Assembly (NCBI GenBank): GCA_002839355.1
Contig: PGXW01000004.1
Coordinates: 1 to 64,000, forward strand
Source: Spirochaetae bacterium HGW-Spirochaetae-2
GTDB taxonomy: Bacteria; Spirochaetota; Spirochaetia; Sphaerochaetales; Sphaerochaetaceae
Direction: 5' to 3'
Length of the DNA stretch: 64,000 nt
Part shown: in pieces, positions 1 to 7,875 of the stretch
How the letters are laid out: each line of letters begins with the position of its first letter
Numbering within the stretch: position 1 is the first letter of the stretch
The notes under the pieces: model-generated
The model's database searches: none
Seen by the model: only the letters and a program-made list of their open reading frames with translations
Told to the model about the DNA's origin: nothing
Program-made: the position numbers and the translations under genes

Positions 1-501
1 GCGACCCGCTGGTTCTATGCGCTATTTTGCCTGTTCATAGGGTTGGGTTTTGTCTCGGTACTGTCCGATGGTGGATTGACCGCACCATCGATCGTTCCGT
101 TGGCCCTTTTCATCATCAGTTTGATTGGTTTGGGGTACCGCGAAGCATGGCTGTTCGATCCGCATGCGCGCGCTGTCACCTATACGATCGGCTTCTACTC
201 CTGGGCAAAACGTGAAACCTACCCGTCGAGTTCCATCCAGATGCTGGAGATCACCCATTTCGTACGGGGAAGTTCCCCACTTGAGACGAATGTGAGACCA
301 CGTGGACGCAACAAGGCCATGCTCGTGTTCTCGTTGCATATGCAGGATGATTCCACGAAGGACATTGAGATTCTTCCCGAGCGGACCAGCGCTGGTCGGA
401 CCGAAGCCGCCGCCCAGGCTCTTGCCTTAATCATGGACCTGCCCTTCCATGCCGATAGGGAACCGGATATCTACCAGTCGGTATCTGTCAGGGATGTGTA
501 G
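1..501 (+). CDS. Partial hypothetical membrane protein (5' end outside window)
   Basis: The reading frame is open from base 1 and ends at TAG 499-501, so the N-terminus lies outside the window. The first 50 or so visible residues form two hydrophobic segments separated by a short Gly/Ser turn, consistent with a membrane hairpin. The remaining roughly 110 residues are soluble and mixed in charge. Two membrane segments followed by a small beta-rich domain resemble bacterial PH-like membrane proteins, but no diagnostic motif is present and I assign no function. It converges on the opp operon, whose oppF stop lies immediately after this stop. Confidence 0.7.
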   Translation, partial: ATRWFYALFCLFIGLGFVSVLSDGGLTAPSIVPLALFIISLIGLGYREAWLFDPHARAVTYTIGFYSWAKRETYPSSSIQMLEITHFVRGSSPLETNVRPRGRNKAMLVFSLHMQDDSTKDIEILPERTSAGRTEAAAQALALIMDLPFHADREPDIYQSVSVRDV

Positions 502-1515
502 TCACTCGTACAACCAGCAGGCCACTTCATGGTTCTCGTCAATCCGTTTCATGGGTGGAATATTGGTTTTGCACTTCTCCATCTTGTACGGACAGCGGTC
601 GTAGAAATAACATCCGAAGCGTTCCTTGTTCGGGGAAGGGACATCACCGGTGAGGATTATGCGTTGTCGTTTCCTTTCGATCACGGGGTCGGGAATGGGG
701 GCTGCGGAAAGCAATGCCTTGGTGTACGGATGCAGCGGATTCTTGTACAAGTCGCTGGAACGGGAAAGTTCCATGATCTTGCCAAGGTACATGACCGCAA
801 CCCGGGTACTTATGTACTCGATGACCGCAAGGTCGTGCGCGATAAATACGTAGGTGAGTCCCAGCTCTTTCTGCAAGTCATGCAGGAGGTTCAATATCTG
901 CGATTGGATCGATACGTCCAGTGCGCTCACCGGTTCGTCCGCAAGGATAATTTTCGGATTCAGGGCCAATGCCCGTGCGATTCCGATCCGCTGGCGTTGT
1001 CCGCCGCTGAACTCGTGGGGGTACCGGTTCTTGAACGCCTTGTTCAAACCGACCCGCTCCATGAGTTCCTCGACACGCCGTTCAATGACATCCTTGGTAA
1101 CGGAAGGGTCGAGCATACCGCGAGTCCGATAGATTTCCAACGGTTCGGCGATGATGGTCCGAACGGTCATGCGGGGATCGAGCGATGCATATGGATCCTG
1201 AAAAATCATCTGGATATTCTTGCGGGCGTCGAGCATTTGTTCCCTTGGGGCATTGACCAGGTCGATCCCGTCGAAGATAACGCTGCCCGAGGTCGGCTTG
1301 TACAATTGCGCGATGGACCTGACAGTTGTCGATTTTCCGCACCCCGACTCGCCGACGATTCCCAAGGTCTCGCCTTCGTTCACGGTGAACGAGATGCCGT
1401 CGACAGCTCGGACGGCCCCAATCTGACGTCTTATGATGAACCCAGACTCTATGGGGAAATGCTGCTTGAGGTCCACGACTTCGAGCAATGGTCTTTTTTC
1501 CGTTGTCTTACTCAT
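502..1515 (-). CDS. oppF: Oligopeptide ABC transporter ATPase, OppF/DppF type
   Basis: This cytoplasmic ATPase subunit of a peptide importer has 337 residues. It carries Walker A (GESGCGKST, about residues 55-63), the signature SGGQRQR, a Walker B ending ILADEPVSALD, and the C-terminal oligopeptide/dipeptide extension. That extension has a Cys-x4-Asp-Arg-Cys cluster plus further Cys residues; related DppD proteins bind an Fe-S cluster there. ATG at 1515 overlaps the oppD stop by 8 bp (ATGAGTAA), and family members begin near here, so it is preferred over an upstream in-frame ATG at 1572. It is the last gene of the oppB-C-D-F operon. Confidence 0.9.
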   Translation of the reverse strand: MSKTTEKRPLLEVVDLKQHFPIESGFIIRRQIGAVRAVDGISFTVNEGETLGIVGESGCGKSTTVRSIAQLYKPTSGSVIFDGIDLVNAPREQMLDARKNIQMIFQDPYASLDPRMTVRTIIAEPLEIYRTRGMLDPSVTKDVIERRVEELMERVGLNKAFKNRYPHEFSGGQRQRIGIARALALNPKIILADEPVSALDVSIQSQILNLLHDLQKELGLTYVFIAHDLAVIEYISTRVAVMYLGKIMELSRSSDLYKNPLHPYTKALLSAAPIPDPVIERKRQRIILTGDVPSPNKERFGCYFYDRCPYKMEKCKTNIPPMKRIDENHEVACWLYE

Positions 1516-2527
1516 GGGAGTGCTCCTTCTCGTCGATGAACAGCCAGCAAGAGACCTCATGGCCATTGCCAAGATCCTTCGTCGGAGGGTATTTGGTCCG
1601 GCAGATATCCATTGCCTTGTGGCAACGGGGATGGAACGGACAGCATGGCGGGAGGTCGATCACATTCGGTGGTTGCCCCTCGATTGAGAACAGCTTTCCA
1701 TCGTGGGCCTTGTCCAAGCGGGGGACCGATTGGATGAGGCCGAAGGTATATGGGTGCGAGGGTTTGGCGTACAAGTCGTCGGTCTTTGCCTTCTCGACAA
1801 TTTTTCCCGCATACATAACGCATACGGTATCGCACATACCCGCGACTACACCCAGATCGTGGGTGATCAGGATCACGGCGGTATCGAGTTTCTTCGAGAG
1901 TTCCTGGATCAATTCAAGAATCTGAGCCTGGATTGTCACGTCCAGGGCTGTGGTCGGCTCGTCCGCAATCAGGATTTTCGCTTCGCAACTGAGTGCCATG
2001 GCAATCATGACACGTTGGCGCATACCACCGGAAAACTGGTGGGGATAGCTGTGGATGCGCTCTTCCGCCGCGGGGATACCGACCAGTTTGAGCATCTCGA
2101 TCGACTTTGCCAAGGCTTCTTTCCTGGACATTGTCTTGTGAAGCCTGATTGTCTCGATCATCTGTGTGGAGATCCTCAAAAAGGGGTTGAGGCTGGTCAT
2201 GGGATCTTGGAAAATCATGGAGATGTCGTTGCCGCGAAGATGGCGAAGTTCGCTCTCGGAGAGTTTCAGGATATCCTTTCCCTCAAACAGGACTTCTCCT
2301 CCGACGATTTTTCCCGGGGGACTGGGGATGAGTCGCATGATGGAGAGGTTGGTCACCGACTTGCCACTTCCCGATTCTCCTACGATTCCCAGGGTCTCGC
2401 CCTTGTTCAACGTGAAGGAGATGCCGTCGACAGCCTTGACTATACCGGCATCGGTCTTGAAGTAGGTCTGGAGACCCTTGACCTCCAACAATCTCTTATA
2501 TGTATCAGGTGATGTTGCATTCGTCAC
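1508..2527 (-). CDS. oppD: Oligopeptide ABC transporter ATPase, OppD/DppD type
   Basis: This is the second ATPase subunit of the peptide importer, 339 residues. Walker A is GESGSGKS, the signature is FSGGMRQR and Walker B ends [11 protein letters not shown]. The C-terminal oligopeptide-transporter extension has the Cys-rich stretch CCPFHPRC followed by Cys in DICR and SCW, as in OppF. It pairs with OppF to energise the permeases OppB and OppC. There are 12 bp between it and the oppC stop upstream, and it overlaps oppF, so the two ATPases are probably translationally coupled. Confidence 0.9.
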   Translation of the reverse strand: MTNATSPDTYKRLLEVKGLQTYFKTDAGIVKAVDGISFTLNKGETLGIVGESGSGKSVTNLSIMRLIPSPPGKIVGGEVLFEGKDILKLSESELRHLRGNDISMIFQDPMTSLNPFLRISTQMIETIRLHKTMSRKEALAKSIEMLKLVGIPAAEERIHSYPHQFSGGMRQRVMIAMALSCEAKILIADEPTTALDVTIQAQILELIQELSKKLDTAVILITHDLGVVAGMCDTVCVMYAGKIVEKAKTDDLYAKPSHPYTFGLIQSVPRLDKAHDGKLFSIEGQPPNVIDLPPCCPFHPRCHKAMDICRTKYPPTKDLGNGHEVSCWLFIDEKEHSHE

Positions 2528-2539
2528 TTTGAAATACTC

Positions 2540-4150
2540 CTATAACTGGTTCTTGCTCTGTGGGTCGAAGGCGTCGCGCAATCCGTCACCAAGGAAGTTC
2601 ATGGCGAACAGGAAGATGGTCATGGTGGCTGCGGGGAAGAACAACTTCCATGGATACAATGTCATGCCTCCAACAGCATCCCCTACGAGGGAGCCCCAAG
2701 AAGCATACGGGGCTTGGACACCAAGCCCAAGATAGGAGAGGAAGGATTCGGTCATGATGAACGAGGGAATCCTCAACGTGGAGAATACTATTATGACACT
2801 CAACGAATTGGGCACCAGGTGCTTGAAGATGATGCGCCATGTGGGGGCACCCATGGATCGGGCGGCCTCGATGAATTCCTGGTTCTTCAAGGACATGATC
2901 TGCCCACGTACCATGCGGCTGATCGTCAGCCAGCTGATTATGGCCAAGGCGAAGAACAGGTTCAATATGTTTCGACCGAAAATGGCCATGGCAATAATTA
3001 CCAGCAGCATATATGGCAAACCGTACATGATGTCTACGATTCGCATGATGAAATAGTCGACTTTTCCCCCGAGATATCCGGCCAATGATCCCAGGACAAT
3101 CCCGATGAGCACACTGGTGATGGTTCCGATGAAGCCGATGGCAATCGAGACCTGTCCTCCATAGATGATTCTGGAGAGCATGTCGCGTCCCTGGTTGTCG
3201 GTCCCGAGGTAATACTGGCGATCGTGCTTTCTGGTCGCCTCGACATCGGCCGAAAGAGAGCCGAGGATAGAAATCTCCTTGTCCAAGGGGAATTCCGCAC
3301 TTGCGTCCGTCGCAGCGGTCTTGAGATCTTGTGATGCGATATCCTTTGCATACGATACGATCTTGGAGAATACGTTTTCCTTGATAAGCTTGTCATGCTC
3401 CCTCTCGGACATCGATTCCAGTTTCTTGTCGTAGAGGAGCAAGTATTCTTCAGGAGTCAAACCGGTGTTCTGGGCCATGATGACTTTCACCAGCTGTTGT
3501 TCGATTTCCCGCTCATACTGGTTGCTCACGCTAGCGATCGAAGCTCCTACCATCTCGGCATAGATTTCGACAACCTGCTCCACTGGAAGTCTGGCGACGT
3601 TTTCCTTCTTGCCTGTCTCGGAATTGGTATACCAGACTTTCTTGACAGTAATCTGCAAGTCGGTTTGGAGTTTCTTCTCGAGATTCTCGATGATCCGCTT
3701 CTCCGCTGCCGTCAAGGTGTACGTGCCTTCGGCGACTTGTTCGGACCCGACAACGAACATATAGTCCCACACCTTGTTTGCGTTGCTGCTGTCGATCCAT
3801 GCCCACAGCATTTCCTCTTCGGCTTCCGACACCTGCATGCGGCCCTGGCGCCAGGCTTGGGTATAGATGTCCGCCAACCGCTTTTCCATGAGCAGTTCAC
3901 CGGCGTTCTTGCTGAAGGAGGGTTTGAGGTGCTGGTGGTCGAGGATGATCTCATCATACGGGTAGATGGGAAGTATCGGGGCAAGGGTTGCCAGCAAAAT
4001 GTATACAATTACTATGATGACGCTGATGACAGCCATCTTGTTCTTCTTCAACCTTCTCCAGGCATCCTTGGTGAGGCTGTTGCCTACGACAACCTGATTG
4101 AACTCGTTTGTCGTCTGGAGCTTGTTGCTTTTCTTATTGAATAGGTTCAT
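2540..4150 (-). CDS. oppC: Oligopeptide ABC transporter permease OppC with large insertion
   Basis: This is the inner-membrane permease of the peptide importer. The C-terminal about 270 residues are a standard binding-protein-dependent permease domain with the EAA-type loop (EAARSMGA) that docks the ATPases. At 536 residues it is far longer than typical OppC (about 300). After the first membrane segment (about residues 38-60) there is an extra hydrophilic, Glu/Lys-rich stretch of about 190 residues before the conserved GTDNQGRDMLSR motif. By topology that insert should face the periplasm and could contribute to substrate capture. No binding-protein gene is present in the operon. Confidence 0.88.
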   Translation of the reverse strand: MNLFNKKSNKLQTTNEFNQVVVGNSLTKDAWRRLKKNKMAVISVIIVIVYILLATLAPILPIYPYDEIILDHQHLKPSFSKNAGELLMEKRLADIYTQAWRQGRMQVSEAEEEMLWAWIDSSNANKVWDYMFVVGSEQVAEGTYTLTAAEKRIIENLEKKLQTDLQITVKKVWYTNSETGKKENVARLPVEQVVEIYAEMVGASIASVSNQYEREIEQQLVKVIMAQNTGLTPEEYLLLYDKKLESMSEREHDKLIKENVFSKIVSYAKDIASQDLKTAATDASAEFPLDKEISILGSLSADVEATRKHDRQYYLGTDNQGRDMLSRIIYGGQVSIAIGFIGTITSVLIGIVLGSLAGYLGGKVDYFIMRIVDIMYGLPYMLLVIIAMAIFGRNILNLFFALAIISWLTISRMVRGQIMSLKNQEFIEAARSMGAPTWRIIFKHLVPNSLSVIIVFSTLRIPSFIMTESFLSYLGLGVQAPYASWGSLVGDAVGGMTLYPWKLFFPAATMTIFLFAMNFLGDGLRDAFDPQSKNQL

Positions 4151-4165
4151 TCGGCGTCTCCAATC

Positions 4166-5095
4166 TTATTTATAGGTGATGCGTGGGTCGAGTAACGAAT
4201 AGACGATGTCAACAAGGAAATTCATGATGACAAGAATTACCGAATAGACGATCACGACACCAACGATGAGCGTATAGTCACGATTGAAGGACGACTGCAC
4301 GAAGAATCGGCCGAGTCCGGGAATACGGAATACCGTTTCCACGACAACCGATCCCGTGATGATCCCTGCGAAAGCCGGGCCGAGGTAACTGACGATGGGA
4401 AGCATGGCTCCCTTCATGGAATGCTTGAATATGATTGCCGAGGGTTTCATCCCCTTGGCTTTTGCTGTCCGTATATAGTCGCTGCGCAGTGTTTCGAGCA
4501 TGCTCGAGCGGGTAAGTCGCGCTATTGTGGCGAAATCGGCAAATGCGAGGGTAAGTGCGGGTAACACGATTGTCTTCCATCCATCACCGGAACGGAACCA
4601 TCCGGAAGTTGGGAACCAACCGAGCCGCATGGCAAAAATATATTGCAGAACCGGACCAATTACAAACAGTGGAACCGATATTCCCACCACTGCCAAGGCC
4701 ATACTAAGATAGTCCACCCAGGTGTTTTGCTTGACCGCCGCCAACATCCCGCTGGTAATACCGAATATAATCGATAGGGAGATGGCTATGGCTCCAAGGA
4801 TCATGGAGTTGGGCAAACTCTGGAAGATATAGAAGTTCACGTCATGGTCCTTGTACCGATACGATGGGCCGAGGTCGCCTCGCAATACATCGAACATGTA
4901 CCGACCATACTGGACTATCAGGGGATCGTTCATATGGTATTTGGCTTCGATATTCCGTTTGACGACTTCAGGCAAAGCTCGTTCGCCATCGAAGGGTCCG
5001 CCCGGGGCGACGCGGATAATGAAGAAACTGATGGTGATAATCACCAAGAGTGTCGGGATGATTCCTAACAGCCGTCTGATGATATATTTAGTCAT
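4166..5095 (-). CDS. oppB: Oligopeptide ABC transporter permease OppB
   Basis: This is an inner-membrane permease of 309 residues with six predicted membrane segments and the EAA-like loop (RTAKAKGM). The N-terminus, KYIIRRLLGIIPTL, is typical of OppB/DppB. ATG at 5095 is chosen because a GAGG Shine-Dalgarno lies about 6-9 nt upstream; a GTG at 5107 overlaps that site and is unlikely. It is the first gene of the minus-strand operon. The usual OppA-type binding protein is absent here, so it must be encoded elsewhere, or capture may involve the enlarged OppC. Confidence 0.9.
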   Translation of the reverse strand: MTKYIIRRLLGIIPTLLVIITISFFIIRVAPGGPFDGERALPEVVKRNIEAKYHMNDPLIVQYGRYMFDVLRGDLGPSYRYKDHDVNFYIFQSLPNSMILGAIAISLSIIFGITSGMLAAVKQNTWVDYLSMALAVVGISVPLFVIGPVLQYIFAMRLGWFPTSGWFRSGDGWKTIVLPALTLAFADFATIARLTRSSMLETLRSDYIRTAKAKGMKPSAIIFKHSMKGAMLPIVSYLGPAFAGIITGSVVVETVFRIPGLGRFFVQSSFNRDYTLIVGVVIVYSVILVIMNFLVDIVYSLLDPRITYK

Positions 5096-5124
5096 TGGCA
5101 ACCTCACGACAATGAGAAAGATGA

Positions 5125-5172
5125 TATGCGCGCATACAAAGCGATAGTATACGATGCCGCATAGTTATGCAA
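5125..5172 (-). promoter_or_regulatory. Candidate opp promoter with two palindromes
   Basis: On the minus strand a TATACT -10 (5146-5151) lies upstream of oppB. A TTGCAT at 5167-5172 could be a -35, but the 15-bp spacing is short. Two inverted repeats flank the -10: a perfect 12-bp palindrome TATGCG-CGCATA at 5125-5136 and GCATA-GT-TATGC at 5159-5170. They share the TATGC/GCATA half-sites, so they could bind one dimeric regulator. The regulator is not identified. Confidence 0.4.
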
Positions 5173-5625
5173 GTAAACGGATATACCATGGAGAGATGCC
5201 CCGTCAACAAAAATCGTCCGGATTGGGTTCGGATGACAAGATTCGGAAAACTTAAACTGCTATATGATAGATTTTTGGAACAGTACCCTACAAAGTTGAT
5301 GAAAAGTGTCCAAAACGATGACGTATCGATAACAAATATTGAACAGATAAAGAAATGAAATGGAATGAGGAAAAATTTTCTGAAAAACCGAATTGGGTTT
5401 CTTCTGAAATCAGAGGGTTTCTAGCGGTGGATTCTCAAAAATATCCTGTTCTATTGATCCTGTTGTGACCGGGAATGTTGATGATTTGAAGCGGTGTGGT
5501 CGATACTTTCCCGAAGACTTTGGCTTTACTATTCGAAAAAAAGGAAAAAAGCTTGAAAACAGTAGTTTCCAAGTGCATCAAGTCTCTATGCAAGTTTTAT
5601 TAATACAATTCTGGATATTTTGTAG
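5173..5625 (+). other. Gene-poor stretch with fragmentary small ORFs
   Basis: This AT-richer stretch between oppB and the next gene has no convincing intact gene. One small frame (ATG at 5167 or 5191, stop 5358) overlaps a second (5355-5467) by ATGA. The second seems to continue in another frame after about 5450 (residues TGNVDDLKRCGRYFPEDFGF...). This looks like a coupled pair of short genes broken by a frameshift, or chance frames. No known family is recognised. Confidence 0.3.
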
Positions 5626-5654
5626 TTGTTATCTTTTTCAACCTAATTTATACT
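5626..5654 (+). promoter_or_regulatory. Sigma-70 promoter of outer-membrane protein gene
   Basis: TTGTTA (5626-5631), 17 bp, then TATACT (5649-5654). The start codon lies 36 bp further on behind a strong AAGGAGG. Confidence 0.65.
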
Positions 5655-5690
5655 ATGTGCAATATGTGTCTTTGCATAAGGAGGAATTTG

Positions 5691-6371
5691 ATGAAAAAGC
5701 ACGTGATGCTTGCATTGCTGATTTTGTTTCTTGGATCGTCGTTCGTATTCGCCGGAGCTTTCGGTGCTGGCGTGAGCGCTGGTGGAAGCATGGCATTCGT
5801 TGGAACCGAGCCTAGTGGCGAAGGTACTCCCCGGTATGGTCTTACCGGTGGTGTCTTTGGTGAATATGATTTCTATGCAATCGAGAATATTGTCGATTTC
5901 TCTGCACAATCCGGTGTGTATTTTATGATGAATGGATTCAGGTCGGATGTCGATTTGACTGCTGCTCCTGGAAGTCCTTTTACTGAGGTAACCCCAACGG
6001 AATTCAATTTGAACTATATTCAAGTTCCTGTTCTCCTCAAGGCAAGCTTTCCTTTGAACCTGCCTGTCAAGCCATTTGCTCTTGTTGGTGCATCTGCAGG
6101 ATATCTGGTCACCAAATCAGTTGAAGCTTCCGATGATCTTTCAACAGGTGAAGATGGATATTTTACTGCCGCTGTGTCTGATCCCTATAAAGAAAAACTG
6201 AGTAATTTTGATTTTGGTTTGGTATTCGGTGCTGGCGTGGATTTGGATATGGGTCTTTCGATTGATGCCCGTTTCAACCTTGGCTTGATGAATATCGACG
6301 AAGATGCCACTGGTGACGATTACACGAAAACCCGTTCGATTACTCTTATGGTCAGCTACAACATCCTGTAG
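5691..6371 (+). CDS. Outer-membrane beta-barrel protein (PorT-like family)
   Basis: The 226-residue precursor begins with a clear Sec signal (MKKHVMLALLILFLG..., cleavage after FVFA). The mature part is Gly-rich with alternating hydrophobic strands and ends with an aromatic/hydrophobic strand (TLMVSYNIL), as expected of a small outer-membrane barrel of the OmpA-like/PorT 'outer membrane beta-barrel' type. The start is fixed by AAGGAGGAATTTG before ATG 5691; longer in-frame starts upstream fall inside the promoter. It is monocistronic, with its own promoter and terminator. Substrate or role is not predictable. Confidence 0.75.
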   Translation: MKKHVMLALLILFLGSSFVFAGAFGAGVSAGGSMAFVGTEPSGEGTPRYGLTGGVFGEYDFYAIENIVDFSAQSGVYFMMNGFRSDVDLTAAPGSPFTEVTPTEFNLNYIQVPVLLKASFPLNLPVKPFALVGASAGYLVTKSVEASDDLSTGEDGYFTAAVSDPYKEKLSNFDFGLVFGAGVDLDMGLSIDARFNLGLMNIDEDATGDDYTKTRSITLMVSYNIL

Positions 6372-6394
6372 TTCCAGAATTCTAACTTGCATAC

Positions 6395-6426
6395 AAGGCC
6401 ATCATGGAGCAATCCGTGGTGGCTTT
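6395..6426 (+). terminator. Rho-independent terminator
   Basis: An AAGGCCATCATGG arm pairs, partly by G-U, with CCGTGGTGGCTTTT; the stem is followed by a T run. It lies just after the beta-barrel gene. Confidence 0.6.
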
Positions 6427-6510
6427 TCCATGTACGCACATCCCCTTGACAGTCGTCGGCAAGTTGGACCAGACTTGCCGTTGCACCCTTTGGGGTATGT
6501 GGAGGAAACG

Positions 6511-7875
6511 ATGGTCGATATCGGTGGAAAACGGATATATGTGGAGAATCTTGGTTGCGCAAAAAATCAGGTCGATGCCGAAATCATGGTCAATGAATTG
6601 GTCGAGGCCGGCTGTGTCGCAGTCGAGAACGCAGACGACGCCGATATCATATTGGTAAACACATGCGGATTCATCGAATCGGCCCGTGCCGAATCGGTGG
6701 AGACTTTCTTTGGACTACGCGAACAGTATCCAGCTGCCAAGGTTATTATGACCGGGTGCCTTTCCCAGCGCTACGGCAAGGAACTGGAAAAGGAACTGAC
6801 CGAAGCCGACGGCATATTCGGAAACAGGGACCTGAGCCATATCACCACGTTGGTACGCCGGATCTATAGCGGCGAGCGGGCGGTCGATCTGCCGGCGTAT
6901 CCGCTGATAACCGAAGAGAGTGACAAACGGGGCAAGTTGTTCAATTTCCCCGGCAGTGCATATCTGAAGATATCCGAAGGCTGCAACCACCGGTGCCGAT
7001 ACTGCGCTATCCCCGTAATCCGTGGCAATCTGCGCAGCCGTCCATTCGATGCGATTATCGAAGATGCCAAGCGGCTCATCGGTAGCGGAATCAAGGAGTT
7101 GAACCTAATCGCACAGGACCTGGCCGCATACGGTACCGACCAAGGAGACAATACGTCGAAATTCCTTGACTTGTTGCAGGCTCTGGCGGCATTGGACGGC
7201 GATTTCCGCCTCCGTATGCTCTATATCCATCCCGATGCCTTTCCCGCCGAGTTGCCTGCCTTGGTCGCCGCGACTCCCAAGATCATCCCATACTTCGACA
7301 TCCCCTTCCAGCATGCCCATCCCAATGTATTGCGTCCCATGGGCCGCATGGGGGATCGCGAAACCTATCTGGAACTGGTCGCATCGATTAGGGCAGTGGT
7401 GCCCGACGCCACATTGCGATCCACATTCATGCTCGGCTTCACCGGAGAAACGCCGGAGACCGTTATGGAACTACAGCGGTTTGTCAAGGAAGCCCAACTC
7501 GATTGGGTCGGCTCGTTTGTCTACTCCCGGGAAGAGGATACTCCTGCCTACAAGGACCGGACAGCGGCCGAGCACAAGACGATAAGCAAAAGGGCTGTGA
7601 AGTGGCAGAAGGAGCTTGAGGCTATCCAGGAACCCATTACCACGCAGCGTTTGCAGCGGTTTGTGGGAACAGAGCAGAATGTCCTGATCGAAGAATTGGT
7701 GGAGGGCGAGGATCTTGCGATCGGCAGGACGCCCCACCAAGCTCCCGAGGTCGACGGCTTGACGGTGGTCATGGGACGGAACCTCGTTCCCGGGGAAGTC
7801 GTGCGATGCGGTATCTCCCGTGTGAACGGGATTGACCTGGAGGCGATTCCGGTCGGTTCGGAGGGTTTGCGGTGA
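6511..7875 (+). CDS. rimO: Ribosomal protein S12 methylthiotransferase RimO
   Basis: RimO is a radical-SAM enzyme that methylthiolates an Asp of ribosomal protein S12. At 454 residues the domain order is as expected. The N-terminal UPF0004 domain has Cys in ENLGCAKN, NTCGF and TGCLSQ. The radical-SAM core has CNHRCRYC (Cys 158, 162, 165), and a TRAM domain follows at the end. The text 'NLGCAKNQVDAE' and 'GNRDLSHI' favour RimO over MiaB. ATG 6511 follows GGAGGAAACG. A TTGACA at 6446 may be its -35, but the -10 is poor. The stop overlaps the pcrA start by 4 bp (GTGA), so the two are coupled. Confidence 0.92.
   Translation: MVDIGGKRIYVENLGCAKNQVDAEIMVNELVEAGCVAVENADDADIILVNTCGFIESARAESVETFFGLREQYPAAKVIMTGCLSQRYGKELEKELTEADGIFGNRDLSHITTLVRRIYSGERAVDLPAYPLITEESDKRGKLFNFPGSAYLKISEGCNHRCRYCAIPVIRGNLRSRPFDAIIEDAKRLIGSGIKELNLIAQDLAAYGTDQGDNTSKFLDLLQALAALDGDFRLRMLYIHPDAFPAELPALVAATPKIIPYFDIPFQHAHPNVLRPMGRMGDRETYLELVASIRAVVPDATLRSTFMLGFTGETPETVMELQRFVKEAQLDWVGSFVYSREEDTPAYKDRTAAEHKTISKRAVKWQKELEAIQEPITTQRLQRFVGTEQNVLIEELVEGEDLAIGRTPHQAPEVDGLTVVMGRNLVPGEVVRCGISRVNGIDLEAIPVGSEGLR

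Noticed and set aside
6304-6510. Longer start for rimO
   Set aside because: It would overlap the upstream gene and terminator; GGAGGAAACG before ATG 6511 decides the start.
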